64,000 nt of DNA from JAWPMT01 sp965267435 (GCA_965267435.1 OZ253960.1:1798001-1862000), one strand, 5' to 3'; shown: positions 1-8,734, numbered from the stretch's first letter. Numbers and translations are program-made. Notes: generated from the letters alone by a model not told the origin.

Positions 1-230
1 AAAAGGAGATCGTTGGCTATACCGCCTACGGCAAATCCCATGAGTACCATCCGATGATCTCGAAGGAAGAGTACCGCAAGGGGCAGATGTCACGCCTGCT
101 TAGCGACTATTACAACAATTCACTAAAGCAGGTGGTCAACTTCTTTTCGGAGAGCAAACAACTCGACACAAAAGAATTGGACGAAGTAATGCAGATGTTA
201 GAAGAGCTAAAATCGAAGAAACATGACTAA
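1..230 (+). CDS. BlaI/MecI-type transcriptional repressor, C-terminal part (partial)
   Basis: An open frame enters from the left edge and ends at the TAA at 228-230; about 75 residues are visible. It contains the tract GKSHEYHPMISKEEY followed by an acidic helical tail (LDTKELDEVMQMLEELKSKK). This matches the C-terminal dimerisation region of BlaI/MecI/CopY winged-helix repressors, where a similar Tyr-His-Pro stretch precedes the dimer helices. The DNA-binding domain lies outside the window. The last codons overlap the M56 peptidase gene by 8 nt (ATGACTAA), the usual repressor-sensor arrangement. The repressor would be expected to be inactivated on a signal from the membrane protease. Confidence 0.85.
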   Translation, partial: KEIVGYTAYGKSHEYHPMISKEEYRKGQMSRLLSDYYNNSLKQVVNFFSESKQLDTKELDEVMQMLEELKSKKHD

Positions 231-1929
231 GGTGATCATTTATCTATTGGAGTCTAGTGCCGTGCTGGCGCTGCTTTACCTCCTCTACCTCCTGTTCATG
301 AGGAAAGAGACCTTATTCGTTGTCAATCGATTCTTCCTTCTAGGCATCCTGGCGATTTCTTTGGTCGCTCCGCTGGTGAGTTATCAGTGGCTACCGGCTT
401 CTGCCGAAGTGGTCCAGCGCCAGGTGGAGGACCTGCGGGACGTCCGAGGCAGCTACTATGAAGCCATGGAAGATTGGATGCAAACATCCACAATGAGAGA
501 GCGTTCGCCATCCTCTTCCTCGACATGGAGGGGTGGATTCTGGCCTTCAGCGGAGATAATCAATACGATTCTAATGGGGGCGTATGTACTGGGCGTGGCA
601 CTCTTACTTGCACGGTTGGTATGGACATGTACATGGATCCTGGGGCTGAAACGAAAGTATCCAACGATCAAAGTAGATGGCATCCCCGTGGTATCACTCC
701 CAACAGCAGTTTCGCCATTCTCTTTCCTGGGTTCCATGTACGCGCAAGATGAGCTCGTTCATAGCATGGAATTTCAGCAAATATTGGAGCATGAAAAAAC
801 ACACATACGGCAGCGGCATTCCATCGATTTACTTCTGGTCCAGGTACTGGGAGCTTTCTGGTGGTTCAATCCTGCCATTTGGTTGATCGTCAAATCATTA
901 AAACAAACACATGAATACATAGCGGATGAACACATAATCAATCGGGGTTATTCCTTGGTAGAGTATCAGACCTTGCTTTTGAGACAATTGGTCAGCAACA
1001 ACTCTCTGGGGTTGATACATCATTTCAATTTATCATTTATCAAAAAGAGAATAACCATGATGAAAAATACAAGATCAGGATGGGCTGGTAAACTTAGAGT
1101 CACGCTTGCCCTTTTTACAGCAATAGTTATGGGCGCCGTGATCGTCCAATGCAATGCCAATTTCGAAAGCCAGACGGACATCGATGTCGCCGTAGAAACT
1201 GGAAGGCGCGCACAAGCCATAGAAGTTCCCGTCATCTACGACAATGGTTTGATCCACATGTACGATGCGGAAGATGTGGTAGAGATCGCTGTTCACTCGG
1301 ACCAGTTACTGGTCAATGGTGAAAAGCAAACCCTCGAAGAACTGGGCAAGGTCATCCAAGGATCGGACCTGTCAGAAAGAGGCGCGGTGATCATGCAGGT
1401 CGACCGAAAGCAGACCATGGGCCTCGTTAGGGAGGTACAAACGATTCTTAGAGAGATCGATCGGCGCAAGGTGTTATATCAGGGCGTATCCGACCAGGGG
1501 AAGACGTTGGAAATACCTATGCTTTTGCCGCCTTCGCCGAATGCTGCCAACGCCCTGCCGGAAATAGACGAGGCCTATTTGATCGAGCATGACATGGAGC
1601 TACTCAAGTTAGACCTAGGCTACTCAGATGGACCCGAGCTGCAAGCTGCCGTCCACGAGTTCGTTCGTCGCCAACATGAAGTCGGCCAGCGGTACGTCGT
1701 AAGTGCCAAGTTTGATGACGACGATACTTACCAGTCGTACTTGAGTAATCTCGTTTATCTCAATGAGGGCTTCAACCGGATCTATGACGAGCGTGCCAAG
1801 GAAATGTATGGCAAGAGCTGGGCACAGATCAGCAATGTCGATTTGAAGGCCAATCCAGAAGCCAAGGAGCAGTACATGGCCGTAAGGAAAGGCCTCCCTC
1901 GAGCTATTTCGATCGCCGAGAGAGACTGA
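223..1929 (+). CDS. BlaR1-like M56 membrane zinc peptidase with C-terminal ExbD-like domain
   Basis: 568 residues. The N-terminus has hydrophobic segments at about 5-26 and 35-55 and another near 112-140. The zinc motif HEKTH (H190, E191, H194) is followed by more membrane-associated sequence and an EYIADE segment supplying the likely third ligand. This is the M56 (BlaR1/MecR1) protease core, which cleaves or triggers loss of the partner BlaI repressor encoded just upstream with an 8-nt overlap. No penicillin-binding sensor domain follows. Instead, after a membrane segment near 293-312, residues about 345-435 resemble the periplasmic domain of ExbD/TolR (LLVNGEKQTLEEL, then VIMQVDRKQTMGLVREV). 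The last about 130 residues are unassigned. The ligand sensed is unknown. The M56 core is secure; the ExbD-like call is by pattern. Confidence 0.85.
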   Translation: MTKVIIYLLESSAVLALLYLLYLLFMRKETLFVVNRFFLLGILAISLVAPLVSYQWLPASAEVVQRQVEDLRDVRGSYYEAMEDWMQTSTMRERSPSSSSTWRGGFWPSAEIINTILMGAYVLGVALLLARLVWTCTWILGLKRKYPTIKVDGIPVVSLPTAVSPFSFLGSMYAQDELVHSMEFQQILEHEKTHIRQRHSIDLLLVQVLGAFWWFNPAIWLIVKSLKQTHEYIADEHIINRGYSLVEYQTLLLRQLVSNNSLGLIHHFNLSFIKKRITMMKNTRSGWAGKLRVTLALFTAIVMGAVIVQCNANFESQTDIDVAVETGRRAQAIEVPVIYDNGLIHMYDAEDVVEIAVHSDQLLVNGEKQTLEELGKVIQGSDLSERGAVIMQVDRKQTMGLVREVQTILREIDRRKVLYQGVSDQGKTLEIPMLLPPSPNAANALPEIDEAYLIEHDMELLKLDLGYSDGPELQAAVHEFVRRQHEVGQRYVVSAKFDDDDTYQSYLSNLVYLNEGFNRIYDERAKEMYGKSWAQISNVDLKANPEAKEQYMAVRKGLPRAISIAERD

Positions 1930-1956
1930 CGACCAAAGATCAAATACTCAAATAAG

Positions 1957-1983
1957 AAGGCTTCCAGTTGGGAGCCTTTTTTC
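1957..1983 (+). terminator. Rho-independent terminator after the M56 gene
   Basis: AAGGCTTCC (1957-1965) pairs with GGGAGCCTT (1970-1978) with one G-T pair and a four-base loop, followed by a run of T. It lies 28 nt after the stop codon at 1929 and would end the blaI-M56 transcript. Confidence 0.8.
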
Positions 1984-2166
1984 GTTGCGCATGCTCTCTG
2001 ACTACCTTCTATCAGATGATCCTGGTTATCCACAATGGGGAATTGCCATCATGTGGAAAAGTAAAAGAAATAGTCGCGCACCCGACGCTTACAAAAAGTG
2101 AGGCGAGATGCAGGTGACGCCCTGCACCCCCCAGTAGTTAATTTTACCTATAAACGGGTTACTCTA

Positions 2167-2202
2167 GTTGCACTTATCCCATAGTTTTGTTGCACTTATC
2201 CC
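2167..2202 (+). promoter_or_regulatory. 14-bp direct repeat flanking a -7 box upstream of the barrel gene
   Basis: GTTGCACTTATCCC occurs at 2167-2180 and again, exactly, at 2189-2202, a period of 22 bp (about two helical turns). Between them, TAGTTTTG (2182-2189) matches the Bacteroidota -7 consensus TAnnTTTG. The arrangement suggests a direct-repeat operator around the promoter of the gene starting at 2243. The regulator is not known. Confidence 0.55.
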
Positions 2203-2242
2203 TGCTTACTCCTAATTTTCAAGTGCGTTATCTACTCGCTAT

Positions 2243-3424
2243 ATGAGAGCCCGAACCGCCCAAGGAATAGTTGTTTCACAAGCCCTTTTTTCGTGGCGTG
2301 CCATTGCCATGCTTCTGGGCGTGCTCTTCCTGGCATCGGGATCCATCGAAGCAGAAGCACAAAACAGAAGGCCTAAACGCTACAAGCGAAGCGTCCACTC
2401 CAAAAAGAGGTCCGTTCGCAACTACCTTGGCCAGAGACCGCCAGGTTACGGTGGTGGATTCAATTTCCGGGCATACCACTACGCCGGAGGCGGTATCAAT
2501 GCACTCAACTATTTCGGCGATCTGGCGCCAGTGAACAAGGCCGCAAGTACCGATATATCCTTTACGCGTCCGGGATTTGGGCTTTTCTACGGATGGAAAT
2601 TCCACCAAAATGCGGCGATAAGACTCAACTACAACTTCGGTGTTCTTCGAGGTGATGATTTTTCCGCAGACCCCACGCAAGGTGAGAGCAGTTTCGCACG
2701 ATATGAGAGGAACCTATCGTTTCGAAACATGGTCAATGAAATTTCGGCGAATCTGGAGCTCTCTTTCCTACCAGAGATGTACGGCGTCCGACGACGGCCT
2801 ACAGTGAATGCGCACCTCATTCTTGGCCTCAGCATATTCCATCACAATCCGCAGGGCAAAGTTCCAACCAACGACTTTCAAATCTCCGAGGGTGCAGCCC
2901 TTCCCGCAGGGCTCAGCCCTGGGGACTGGGTCAACCTACAGCCACTGGATACTGAGGGCAGCCATGCGTTCGTGGACCAAAATGGCAACCTGGTTGTCCC
3001 TCAGGGGAGTGGAGGTGCCTACAATCGACTCCAGGTGGCTGTGCCTTTAGGCATCGCGGCTATCTCACATATTTCACAAGAGTTGAGCATTGGGTTAGAA
3101 TTTAGCTGGCGACTAACCTTTACGGACTATCTGGATGATGTCAGTACGAAGTATGTCGATCTCGGAGCATTTGAAAATCCTGTGGCTCGCATATTTTCAG
3201 ACCGTGGAGTAGAACCGACGGCGGTCGTTAGTGGCCAGGAACGTCTTCCCCAGACCATTGGAACTGTCGAGCAAAATGGTCAGACCTATCGGATCAACAG
3301 CACCGTCGGCTCGGGGGTGACAGGCTCTATCCGGGGCAACCCAAACGACAATGATATGTTCTTCCTGACCCAGATCAAGATCTATTATTCCTTCAGGTAC
3401 CGTTCCAAGCTCTCAGACAATTAA
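2243..3424 (+). CDS. Outer-membrane beta-barrel protein, DUF6089/PorG-like
   Basis: 393 residues. An N-terminal signal sequence ends near the Ala-Glu-Ala-Gln at about 37-40. A short basic linker (RRPKRYKRSVHSKKR) follows, then alternating aromatic/polar strands typical of an outer-membrane barrel. The segment with LNYFGDLAP and FTRPGFGLFYGWKF resembles DUF6089 barrels, the group that includes the type IX secretion protein PorG, but this protein is longer than the roughly 230 residues usual there. It ends in KIYYSFRYRSKLSDN, close to a typical barrel C-terminus. An alternative ATG lies 22 codons downstream, just before the hydrophobic core. It stands alone between a terminator and a convergent sulfatase gene. 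Specific role unknown. Confidence 0.6.
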   Translation: MRARTAQGIVVSQALFSWRAIAMLLGVLFLASGSIEAEAQNRRPKRYKRSVHSKKRSVRNYLGQRPPGYGGGFNFRAYHYAGGGINALNYFGDLAPVNKAASTDISFTRPGFGLFYGWKFHQNAAIRLNYNFGVLRGDDFSADPTQGESSFARYERNLSFRNMVNEISANLELSFLPEMYGVRRRPTVNAHLILGLSIFHHNPQGKVPTNDFQISEGAALPAGLSPGDWVNLQPLDTEGSHAFVDQNGNLVVPQGSGGAYNRLQVAVPLGIAAISHISQELSIGLEFSWRLTFTDYLDDVSTKYVDLGAFENPVARIFSDRGVEPTAVVSGQERLPQTIGTVEQNGQTYRINSTVGSGVTGSIRGNPNDNDMFFLTQIKIYYSFRYRSKLSDN

Positions 3425-3472
3425 CGACGCAGTTTTCTTTGCCTGCGATGATGACTACTCTCAGTTTCCGGG

Positions 3473-4909
3473 CTATTTCCCTGGTACATACGGATCGGGC
3501 TGGCCCATTTTGATGGGAGGATTGGCCTGCAAAGACGCTGAATGTTCCGCCAATTGTTTTAATGCGGCTTTCGGCACCCAGGTATTGGGGAAGAGTACAT
3601 TGTTCCTTTCCTGAGGGTCGGCATAGAGGTCATACAGCTTCGGCATGTCGTAAGTGATCACTTTGCTACCCCATGTATCCTGTTCCTTGAGGTGCAGTTT
3701 CCAGTTACGCCATTTGACACCGAAGATCTCATTGCCCATGTAGACCACAAATCCTTCACGTCCGGACTCTTCTTGATTTCCAAGGAAGAAATTGCCCATA
3801 TCAATCCCATCGATCGGTCGGTCTGTCGGTACGGTACCGCCGGCAATACCTGCCAATGTGGGGAACATATCCATGGCATGCACAATCTCGTCGCTGGACG
3901 CGCCTGCGGCGATCTGACCAGGCCATTTTATCACAAAAGGGACCCGCAAGGCTCCTTCGAAACCAGTGAACAATGTACCCCTCCAAGGTCCTGCGGAACC
4001 CTGCACGGGTGTTTCGACCGTCATATTAGTAGTTCCGAATTCCTGAGACTCCGGTCCATTATCTGCGGTGAAAATAAAAATGGTATTGTCACTGATCTCG
4101 AGCTCATCGAGCTTATCGAGTAGCTCTCCCAAATAGCTGTCAATCTGCATCAGGAGATCAGCCCATAGGCCTCTACCTGACTTCCCTTCGAAATCGGGAT
4201 GCGGCATCGTAGGGAAATGTGTCGCAGTGTAAGGCAAGTAGATAAAGAATGGCTTCTCCGCAGCCGTTTGTTCCTCCATGAAGCTCAGCGCTCTGTCTGT
4301 CAGGTCTCGATCTATCAACGGCCTATAATCTAGTCTGTAGGGTCGCACCTGGCGAGGTGTTGAACCTTTGGTACCTTCCATCACATAGGTCTCCGGCACA
4401 CCACTATCAGCAAATCCCGCAGTAGACGTATAGACCGATTCATCTGTAGAGTTGGGCACGCCATACCACGTATCGAAGCCCTGATCTGTAGGAAAACGTC
4501 CCTCTGTACGTCCCAGGTGCCACTTCCCGAACATCCCGGTCGCATAGCCGGCAGAGGAAAGCATTTCAGCCATTGTGACCTCCCACTGAACCAAGCCATA
4601 TTCTCCTTCGCCGATGGGCACGGAAGCATTGCCGCTGCGGATCGCGTATCTGCCTGTCATGAGTGCCGACCTGGAAGGCGTGCATTGCACTTCCACGTTG
4701 AAATTGGTTAACCGCAGCCCTTCGCTGGCCAGTTGATCCATCCTTGGAGTGGCGGCACCACGGATGATGCCCCCGCCATTGAAGCCGGGTTCTCCCCAAC
4801 CGAAGTTGTCCATAAAGACCAGGACGATGTTTGGTTGGTCCTGGGCATGCAAGTGAGCGACGAAGGACAACGACAATGCAAGTAGCAGGGAATAAAGTTT
4901 GGTTCTCAT
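3473..4909 (-). CDS. Secreted type I sulfatase (arylsulfatase family)
   Basis: 478 residues with an N-terminal signal peptide (cleavage near HLHAQ). The sulfatase signature CTPSRSALMTGR has its cysteine at residue 76, the residue converted to formylglycine by a maturase encoded elsewhere. The opening PNIVLVFMDNFGWGE supplies the first metal-binding aspartate region, FTADNGPE the second, and GKWHLG lies between them. The C-terminus carries the DLYADPQERNNV stretch of intact family members, so it looks complete. It probably removes sulfate esters from a sulfated carbohydrate in the periplasm or outside. A TATATTTG -7 box lies at 4959-4966. There is no SusC/SusD pair nearby, so no polysaccharide locus can be assigned. 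Confidence 0.9.
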   Translation of the reverse strand: MRTKLYSLLLALSLSFVAHLHAQDQPNIVLVFMDNFGWGEPGFNGGGIIRGAATPRMDQLASEGLRLTNFNVEVQCTPSRSALMTGRYAIRSGNASVPIGEGEYGLVQWEVTMAEMLSSAGYATGMFGKWHLGRTEGRFPTDQGFDTWYGVPNSTDESVYTSTAGFADSGVPETYVMEGTKGSTPRQVRPYRLDYRPLIDRDLTDRALSFMEEQTAAEKPFFIYLPYTATHFPTMPHPDFEGKSGRGLWADLLMQIDSYLGELLDKLDELEISDNTIFIFTADNGPESQEFGTTNMTVETPVQGSAGPWRGTLFTGFEGALRVPFVIKWPGQIAAGASSDEIVHAMDMFPTLAGIAGGTVPTDRPIDGIDMGNFFLGNQEESGREGFVVYMGNEIFGVKWRNWKLHLKEQDTWGSKVITYDMPKLYDLYADPQERNNVLFPNTWVPKAALKQLAEHSASLQANPPIKMGQPDPYVPGK

Positions 4910-4958
4910 TGGGATTTGGATTCAATGTTGACGCCATAAGCAGTATGGCGAACGGACT

Positions 4959-4966
4959 CAAATATA
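4959..4966 (-). promoter_or_regulatory. -7 promoter element of the sulfatase gene
   Basis: The minus strand reads TATATTTG, an exact match to the Bacteroidota TAnnTTTG box, about 50 nt before the ATG at 4909. No clear TTTG -33 box is present at the usual spacing. Confidence 0.45.
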
Positions 4967-5014
4967 GCGAACGGAATCCTCGCCACCTGTCTTGTGCAAG
5001 ATATCCGTATCGAA

Positions 5015-5389
5015 TTAGCCCATGAACTCAGTGCCCTCCTTCACAAAGCAAAGAGGGCTATTGAAAGGATCCTTAGCATAAAAGAGCGTCTCGCCCCAAG
5101 GCTTTTCTTCAATTTCCGATAGGCGCTTTCCACCAAGCTCCAGGAGCCGCCCCATGATCTCCTCCAGGTTGGGCACGGAGATATATAGATATTGATTCTT
5201 GTGATAATTCCAAGTGTCCTGCCCATCGCCATCGGCCTTCCAGTCATAGCACGCCAGGATCGTGCCGCCGAGATCAAAATAGTGGCGCCCCGGAGAAACA
5301 CGTACTCCCGGATCATTAAACAGGCCTGAATAGAAAGCCGCTGCCTTTTCCACACTGTCGACCGGTAATATCACCCTGAACAATTTCAT
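5015..5389 (-). CDS. VOC-family (glyoxalase/bleomycin-resistance fold) protein
   Basis: 124 residues from the ATG at 5389 (MKLFRVILPVDSVEKAAAFY). The frame is open further upstream only to a TTG, and the conserved fold begins at MKLFRV, so the ATG was chosen. It shows the VOC pattern: a first beta-alpha-beta unit with ALA/FYSGLF, a middle strand (HYFDLGGTILACYDW), and a C-terminal unit ending in GETLFYAKDPFNSPLCFV, which typically carries the metal-ligand glutamate region. The family includes dioxygenases, glyoxalases and antibiotic-binding proteins, and the substrate cannot be told from sequence. It lies between the sulfatase and the MATE operon on the same strand. Confidence 0.75.
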   Translation of the reverse strand: MKLFRVILPVDSVEKAAAFYSGLFNDPGVRVSPGRHYFDLGGTILACYDWKADGDGQDTWNYHKNQYLYISVPNLEEIMGRLLELGGKRLSEIEEKPWGETLFYAKDPFNSPLCFVKEGTEFMG

Positions 5390-5501
5390 TTTTGAAACTT
5401 TACCTCTTCGAAAAACATGATTCGGTAAAGTACTCAAAACATCCCATTGTCATAGACGCGTTGATCAGGTACTTGATGGACGGCATCCACAGCCTACGAA
5501 A

Positions 5502-6911
5502 CTACGCCCCGCGATCAATTCGAAAAGCCCGCCGGAAGTCCTGAAGGTACTGTGCCCAGACATTGACTTCCGCCAAAGGCGAGTCCATTGCCCGAAACGT
5601 CTTTCGCATTTGCTGACTGGCATAGAAGCCACTACCCACATTGGATACTGCCAGTCCCAGGAAGATCCCTTCAACTCCCCAGAATGAGCCCACCCAGGTA
5701 AGCGGCATTGTCAACGCAAATGTCTTCACCAATGTGATCTTTAAGGAATTCATCGGAAGCTGCAACCCATTGTATACCGAAGTGGTGATGAGGTATAAGC
5801 CATACAGCATATAGGACAGGCTGACGACATAGAAATAGAAGACTGTGTTCGCCACCACTGTGGTGTCTACCGTAAACCAACCGGCTATCGGCCTGATGGT
5901 CAGAGAGAGAAGCACCGCCATGGCCAACCCCAGGTACGTCGATGCCTTCCCACCGAAGGCTATTGCCTCATCGATCCGCAATTGCTTTCCTGCACCCGCA
6001 TTCTGAGCAATGAAAGGTGTGATCGCGGTACTGACCCCCAGTATGCCGATGAGGAGTAAGGTCTCAATTCGACTCGCTACACCAAATGCGGCTACGGCGA
6101 GCTGGGATTCCCGAGCCAGTAGCAGCGTGAGGTACATCAATGTAAAGGGACCGATCATCTGCGTGATCACTGTTGGTAATGACAGTCGAAGAAGCTCTTT
6201 GACCCGAGCGCCCAGGCCGGCAATCAGTCCTGAGGTGACTCGAATGATTCGCCCCTTGACCAGAAAAACCGTCATCGCGACCATCACAAAGACCCAAGAC
6301 AAGACTGTTGCCAACGCTGCCCCCTGGATGCCCATTTCGGGAAACCCATAAGCGCCGAAGATCAGCAAATAGTCAAATACCAGGTTGATGGCACCTGCAA
6401 CCCCCATGATGACTTCTGGTGGCGTGACGACACCAGTCGCCCGCAGCGCCCCACCACCCACCAGGCCAAAAGTCAACAGGGGCATTCCCATCACCAATGG
6501 CACCATATATGCCCGGATCAGGGGCAATATCTCATGGCTTGCTCCAAGGAGTGAGAAAAGCGGGTCCATCCAAGCGACCAATGCCCAAGCCAGAACGGTC
6601 GTGACCGAAACGCCGATCATTAGACCCAACGTGGCTGTTGATTGGATTTCATTCAGATTGCCCTGGCCCTGCGCACTACCCACAAGGATCGAGACACCAA
6701 CACTCAGCCCGATGAATAGACCAACCATAAGGAAGTAGACCGTCGATGCAAAGCTTAGGGCTGCAAGTGCTTCCGCCCCCAACTGACCAACGAAGTAGGT
6801 ATCGATCACTTGAAACAGAAAAGTGGATAGCATCCCCAAACTGATCGGGACACTCATGGATACCAGTGCCCGGCCCGTATCCTTCTCCAGCATAGGATTG
6901 ACGCTTGTCAT
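5502..6911 (-). CDS. MATE-family multidrug/toxin efflux transporter
   Basis: 469 residues with about twelve hydrophobic helices. The N-terminal half begins LVSMSVPISLGMLSTFLFQVIDTYFVGQLG, the typical first MATE helix with the V-D-T-Y-F-V-G-Q motif. The two halves have the usual internal pseudo-symmetry (PTVITQMIGPFTLMYLTLLLA opens the second half). Such proteins export cationic or aromatic compounds in exchange for Na+ or H+ across the inner membrane. The start codon overlaps the pirin stop by 4 nt (ATGA at 6908-6911), so it is translationally coupled to the pirin/FMN-reductase/MarR operon. That context suggests efflux of a redox-active or aromatic toxin, an inference from neighbours. Confidence 0.9.
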   Translation of the reverse strand: MTSVNPMLEKDTGRALVSMSVPISLGMLSTFLFQVIDTYFVGQLGAEALAALSFASTVYFLMVGLFIGLSVGVSILVGSAQGQGNLNEIQSTATLGLMIGVSVTTVLAWALVAWMDPLFSLLGASHEILPLIRAYMVPLVMGMPLLTFGLVGGGALRATGVVTPPEVIMGVAGAINLVFDYLLIFGAYGFPEMGIQGAALATVLSWVFVMVAMTVFLVKGRIIRVTSGLIAGLGARVKELLRLSLPTVITQMIGPFTLMYLTLLLARESQLAVAAFGVASRIETLLLIGILGVSTAITPFIAQNAGAGKQLRIDEAIAFGGKASTYLGLAMAVLLSLTIRPIAGWFTVDTTVVANTVFYFYVVSLSYMLYGLYLITTSVYNGLQLPMNSLKITLVKTFALTMPLTWVGSFWGVEGIFLGLAVSNVGSGFYASQQMRKTFRAMDSPLAEVNVWAQYLQDFRRAFRIDRGA

Positions 6912-7726
6912 AGGATGCTATGCCTTTGAGGTGCGATAGCAGAGATATGCTCAAGGCCGCGCCTCATCGACAAGGAGTTTGTGTGCACTGACCCTCCCTG
7001 TGACAAGACCGGATAATGATATGGCTCGACCATGATCACCACAAACTGCGCAGTGTTGGCAGCCGCAACTTCCAACTCCCCCTCTCCTTCTTCCAGGATT
7101 CCCATGTGCCCTCTGGGTATCGTTTGACCTGCGACTGAGATACTGCCGCGTCGGGGAAAAACCAATCCCCTTCGCTGTCCATCAGGTGTCTCCAACTTGA
7201 AGGTCTCTCCTGCGGACAACTTCACATCCAAATAGGTGATGTCATGTGGTACCTTCAGCCGGGACGTAGCTCCGCCATAGGACCCAGCAATCACTTTCAC
7301 GTTCCCCACCACTGTCGTCTCCTGCGGCTGGAGGTTTTGATACTCAGGGTCAGCCTCCTCCAGTTGCGGAGGCAACTGCAGCCAGAGTTGGTGGATACCT
7401 AGTTCCCACGGACCCTCGACACCCTCCTTTCTCCTGTACTGCTCCTGATGCCAAATGCCTTTCCCTGCCTGTATCCATTGGAGGCCTCCATCCGGTAGCA
7501 CATTGGCATGGCCACCGGAGTCGTCATGCACAAGATCTGCACCCTCATAGTGCGTGATGATGCCAATCCCCGAATGCGGATGGGTACCTATCTTGATGCC
7601 TTCACCTTGTTGCCTCGAGACACCCGCGTCGAAGAAGACTACAGGGCTCAGCTCCTCCTGCACAGGCGATTCGAGGATGAACTGAAAACCGTTATGCCCC
7701 TGTTGTAGTCGCTTCAGCTTCCTCAT
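6908..7726 (-). CDS. Pirin-family cupin protein
   Basis: 272 residues from the ATG at 7726 (MRKLKRLQQG). The frame extends upstream, but the extra residues lie inside the preceding flavin reductase gene and do not look like pirin. Bicupin features are clear: GTHPHSGIGIITHYEG supplies the two metal-binding histidines of the N-terminal cupin, and GLQWIQAGKGIWHQEQ supplies the next His/Glu pair. The C-terminal cupin follows (LKVPHDITYLDVKLSAG). Pirins bind iron, and some cleave quercetin; others act as redox-sensing cofactors. It overlaps the reductase gene by 35 nt and the MATE gene by 4 nt. Actual activity is unknown. Confidence 0.9.
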   Translation of the reverse strand: MRKLKRLQQGHNGFQFILESPVQEELSPVVFFDAGVSRQQGEGIKIGTHPHSGIGIITHYEGADLVHDDSGGHANVLPDGGLQWIQAGKGIWHQEQYRRKEGVEGPWELGIHQLWLQLPPQLEEADPEYQNLQPQETTVVGNVKVIAGSYGGATSRLKVPHDITYLDVKLSAGETFKLETPDGQRRGLVFPRRGSISVAGQTIPRGHMGILEEGEGELEVAAANTAQFVVIMVEPYHYPVLSQGGSVHTNSLSMRRGLEHISAIAPQRHSIL

Positions 7727-8261
7727 GATGAATGGCGGTTTTGAAGTTTTCAAAGGCCACAGAAAAGGTTTCAAGTAGCTCGGCATCCTTGATGCCCTCA
7801 TCAATTGCGAAATGCTGATGAAAGCCCGGCAGTGAAAATGTGCCTGCGACCTTGGCTCCCTGGTAGGGAAAAGACTTCGCGGCCAATTCGAGAACACCGG
7901 CTCCTCCCCTGGGGCCCGGTGAGGTGGCCATTAGAAAGACCGCTTTGCCCGACCAGAGGCTTCTCTCAATCCGAGAGACCCAATCAATGATGTTTTTGAA
8001 GGCAGCGGAGAAACAGCCGTTGTGCTCCGCCAATGAAATGACAATGCCATCTGATGCCTGAATCCTGGCCTTCAGCTGCTTCGCCAATTCCGGGATGCCC
8101 CCCTCATTCTCACGATCAATACTGTATATGGGCATCTCGTAGTCGTTGAGATCGATCACCTCAACATCTACGTCCTTCAATTGGTTGGCGGCCCATATGG
8201 CTAACTGCTGGTTGATGGAGGACTGACTATTGCTCGCTCCAAATGCTATCACTTTTTTCAT
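7692..8261 (-). CDS. NAD(P)H-dependent FMN reductase (flavodoxin-like fold)
   Basis: 189 residues, beginning MKKVIAFGASNSQSSINQQLA, the phosphate-binding loop of the NADPH-dependent FMN reductase/azoreductase family (GASNSxxSxN). The second signature is LAEHNGCFSAAFKNIIDWVSR, corresponding to the conserved flavin-binding segment where E-x-N-G/x-x-P-A is usual. The family reduces quinones, azo compounds, chromate or FMN. The protein is complete and cytoplasmic. The gene sits 50 nt downstream of a MarR gene and 35 nt into pirin. A 12-bp palindrome shared with the marR promoter lies just upstream at 8282-8293, indicating control by the adjacent MarR regulator. Confidence 0.88.
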   Translation of the reverse strand: MKKVIAFGASNSQSSINQQLAIWAANQLKDVDVEVIDLNDYEMPIYSIDRENEGGIPELAKQLKARIQASDGIVISLAEHNGCFSAAFKNIIDWVSRIERSLWSGKAVFLMATSPGPRGGAGVLELAAKSFPYQGAKVAGTFSLPGFHQHFAIDEGIKDAELLETFSVAFENFKTAIHHEEAEATTTGA

Positions 8262-8281
8262 AACTATTGTCTATATAATAT

Positions 8282-8293
8282 TTGTATCTACAA
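8282..8293. promoter_or_regulatory. Putative MarR operator upstream of the FMN reductase gene
   Basis: TTGTATCTACAA is a dyad (TTGTA-N2-TACAA) between the marR stop and the reductase start. It is the same element as TTGTATGTACAA at 8748-8759 before marR. It lies just downstream of a TTTG (minus strand) and upstream of TATTATAT, so it may sit between -33 and -7 of an internal promoter. Confidence 0.6.
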
Positions 8294-8311
8294 CAATTCA
8301 AACAAAAATTT

Positions 8312-8734
8312 TTACTCTACCTGGATCTTCTTTAGCAATCTCCCTAGTGTCACCAACTCCTCTTTGGTCATTGACGCCTTGATGGGCTGATGTAGTTTGA
8401 CCACTTCCTTGTCCAGGGTCTCCAGGAGCCTTGCTCCCTCCTCTGTCATGGTAAGGTCCATCTTCCGCCGGTTCGTGGGGCACTCGCTGCGATCAACCAA
8501 ATTCTTTGCGACAAGCTTATCCACGATACGCGTCACGTTGCTACCCTTCTGGACCATACCTTCCTGCACCTTCTGTACACTGAGGGGCTGGCCCTCACCT
8601 GCTGAAAGTAACCTGAGCACATTGTACTGAGGCTCGGTGAGGCCGAACGGACGCATGGCCTTGCCTACCAGATCCGTGATCGTATGCCCCTTGGTGATGA
8701 GCTGATGTACTACTTGAAAATAAAGATTACTCAT
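8312..8734 (-). CDS. MarR-family transcriptional regulator
   Basis: 140 residues. The fold is that of MarR: N-terminal dimer helix, then LTEPQYNVLRLLSAGEGQPLSVQKVQEGM (winged-helix helix 3-4 region), the recognition helix GSNVTRIVDKLVAKNLVDR, and the wing with the conserved D-R-R/K (RSECPTNRRKMDLTMTEEG). C-terminal dimer helices complete the protein. It heads an operon with an FMN reductase, a pirin and a MATE exporter. Most such MarR proteins respond to phenolic or quinone-like ligands and repress their own operon. The matching dyads at 8748-8759 and 8282-8293 support autoregulation. The ligand is not predictable. Confidence 0.92.
   Translation of the reverse strand: MSNLYFQVVHQLITKGHTITDLVGKAMRPFGLTEPQYNVLRLLSAGEGQPLSVQKVQEGMVQKGSNVTRIVDKLVAKNLVDRSECPTNRRKMDLTMTEEGARLLETLDKEVVKLHQPIKASMTKEELVTLGRLLKKIQVE

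Noticed and set aside
3473..4909. Polysaccharide utilisation locus built around the sulfatases, sialidase and GH16 enzyme
   Set aside because: These genes are scattered over 37 kb on both strands with no SusC/SusD pair or hybrid two-component regulator.
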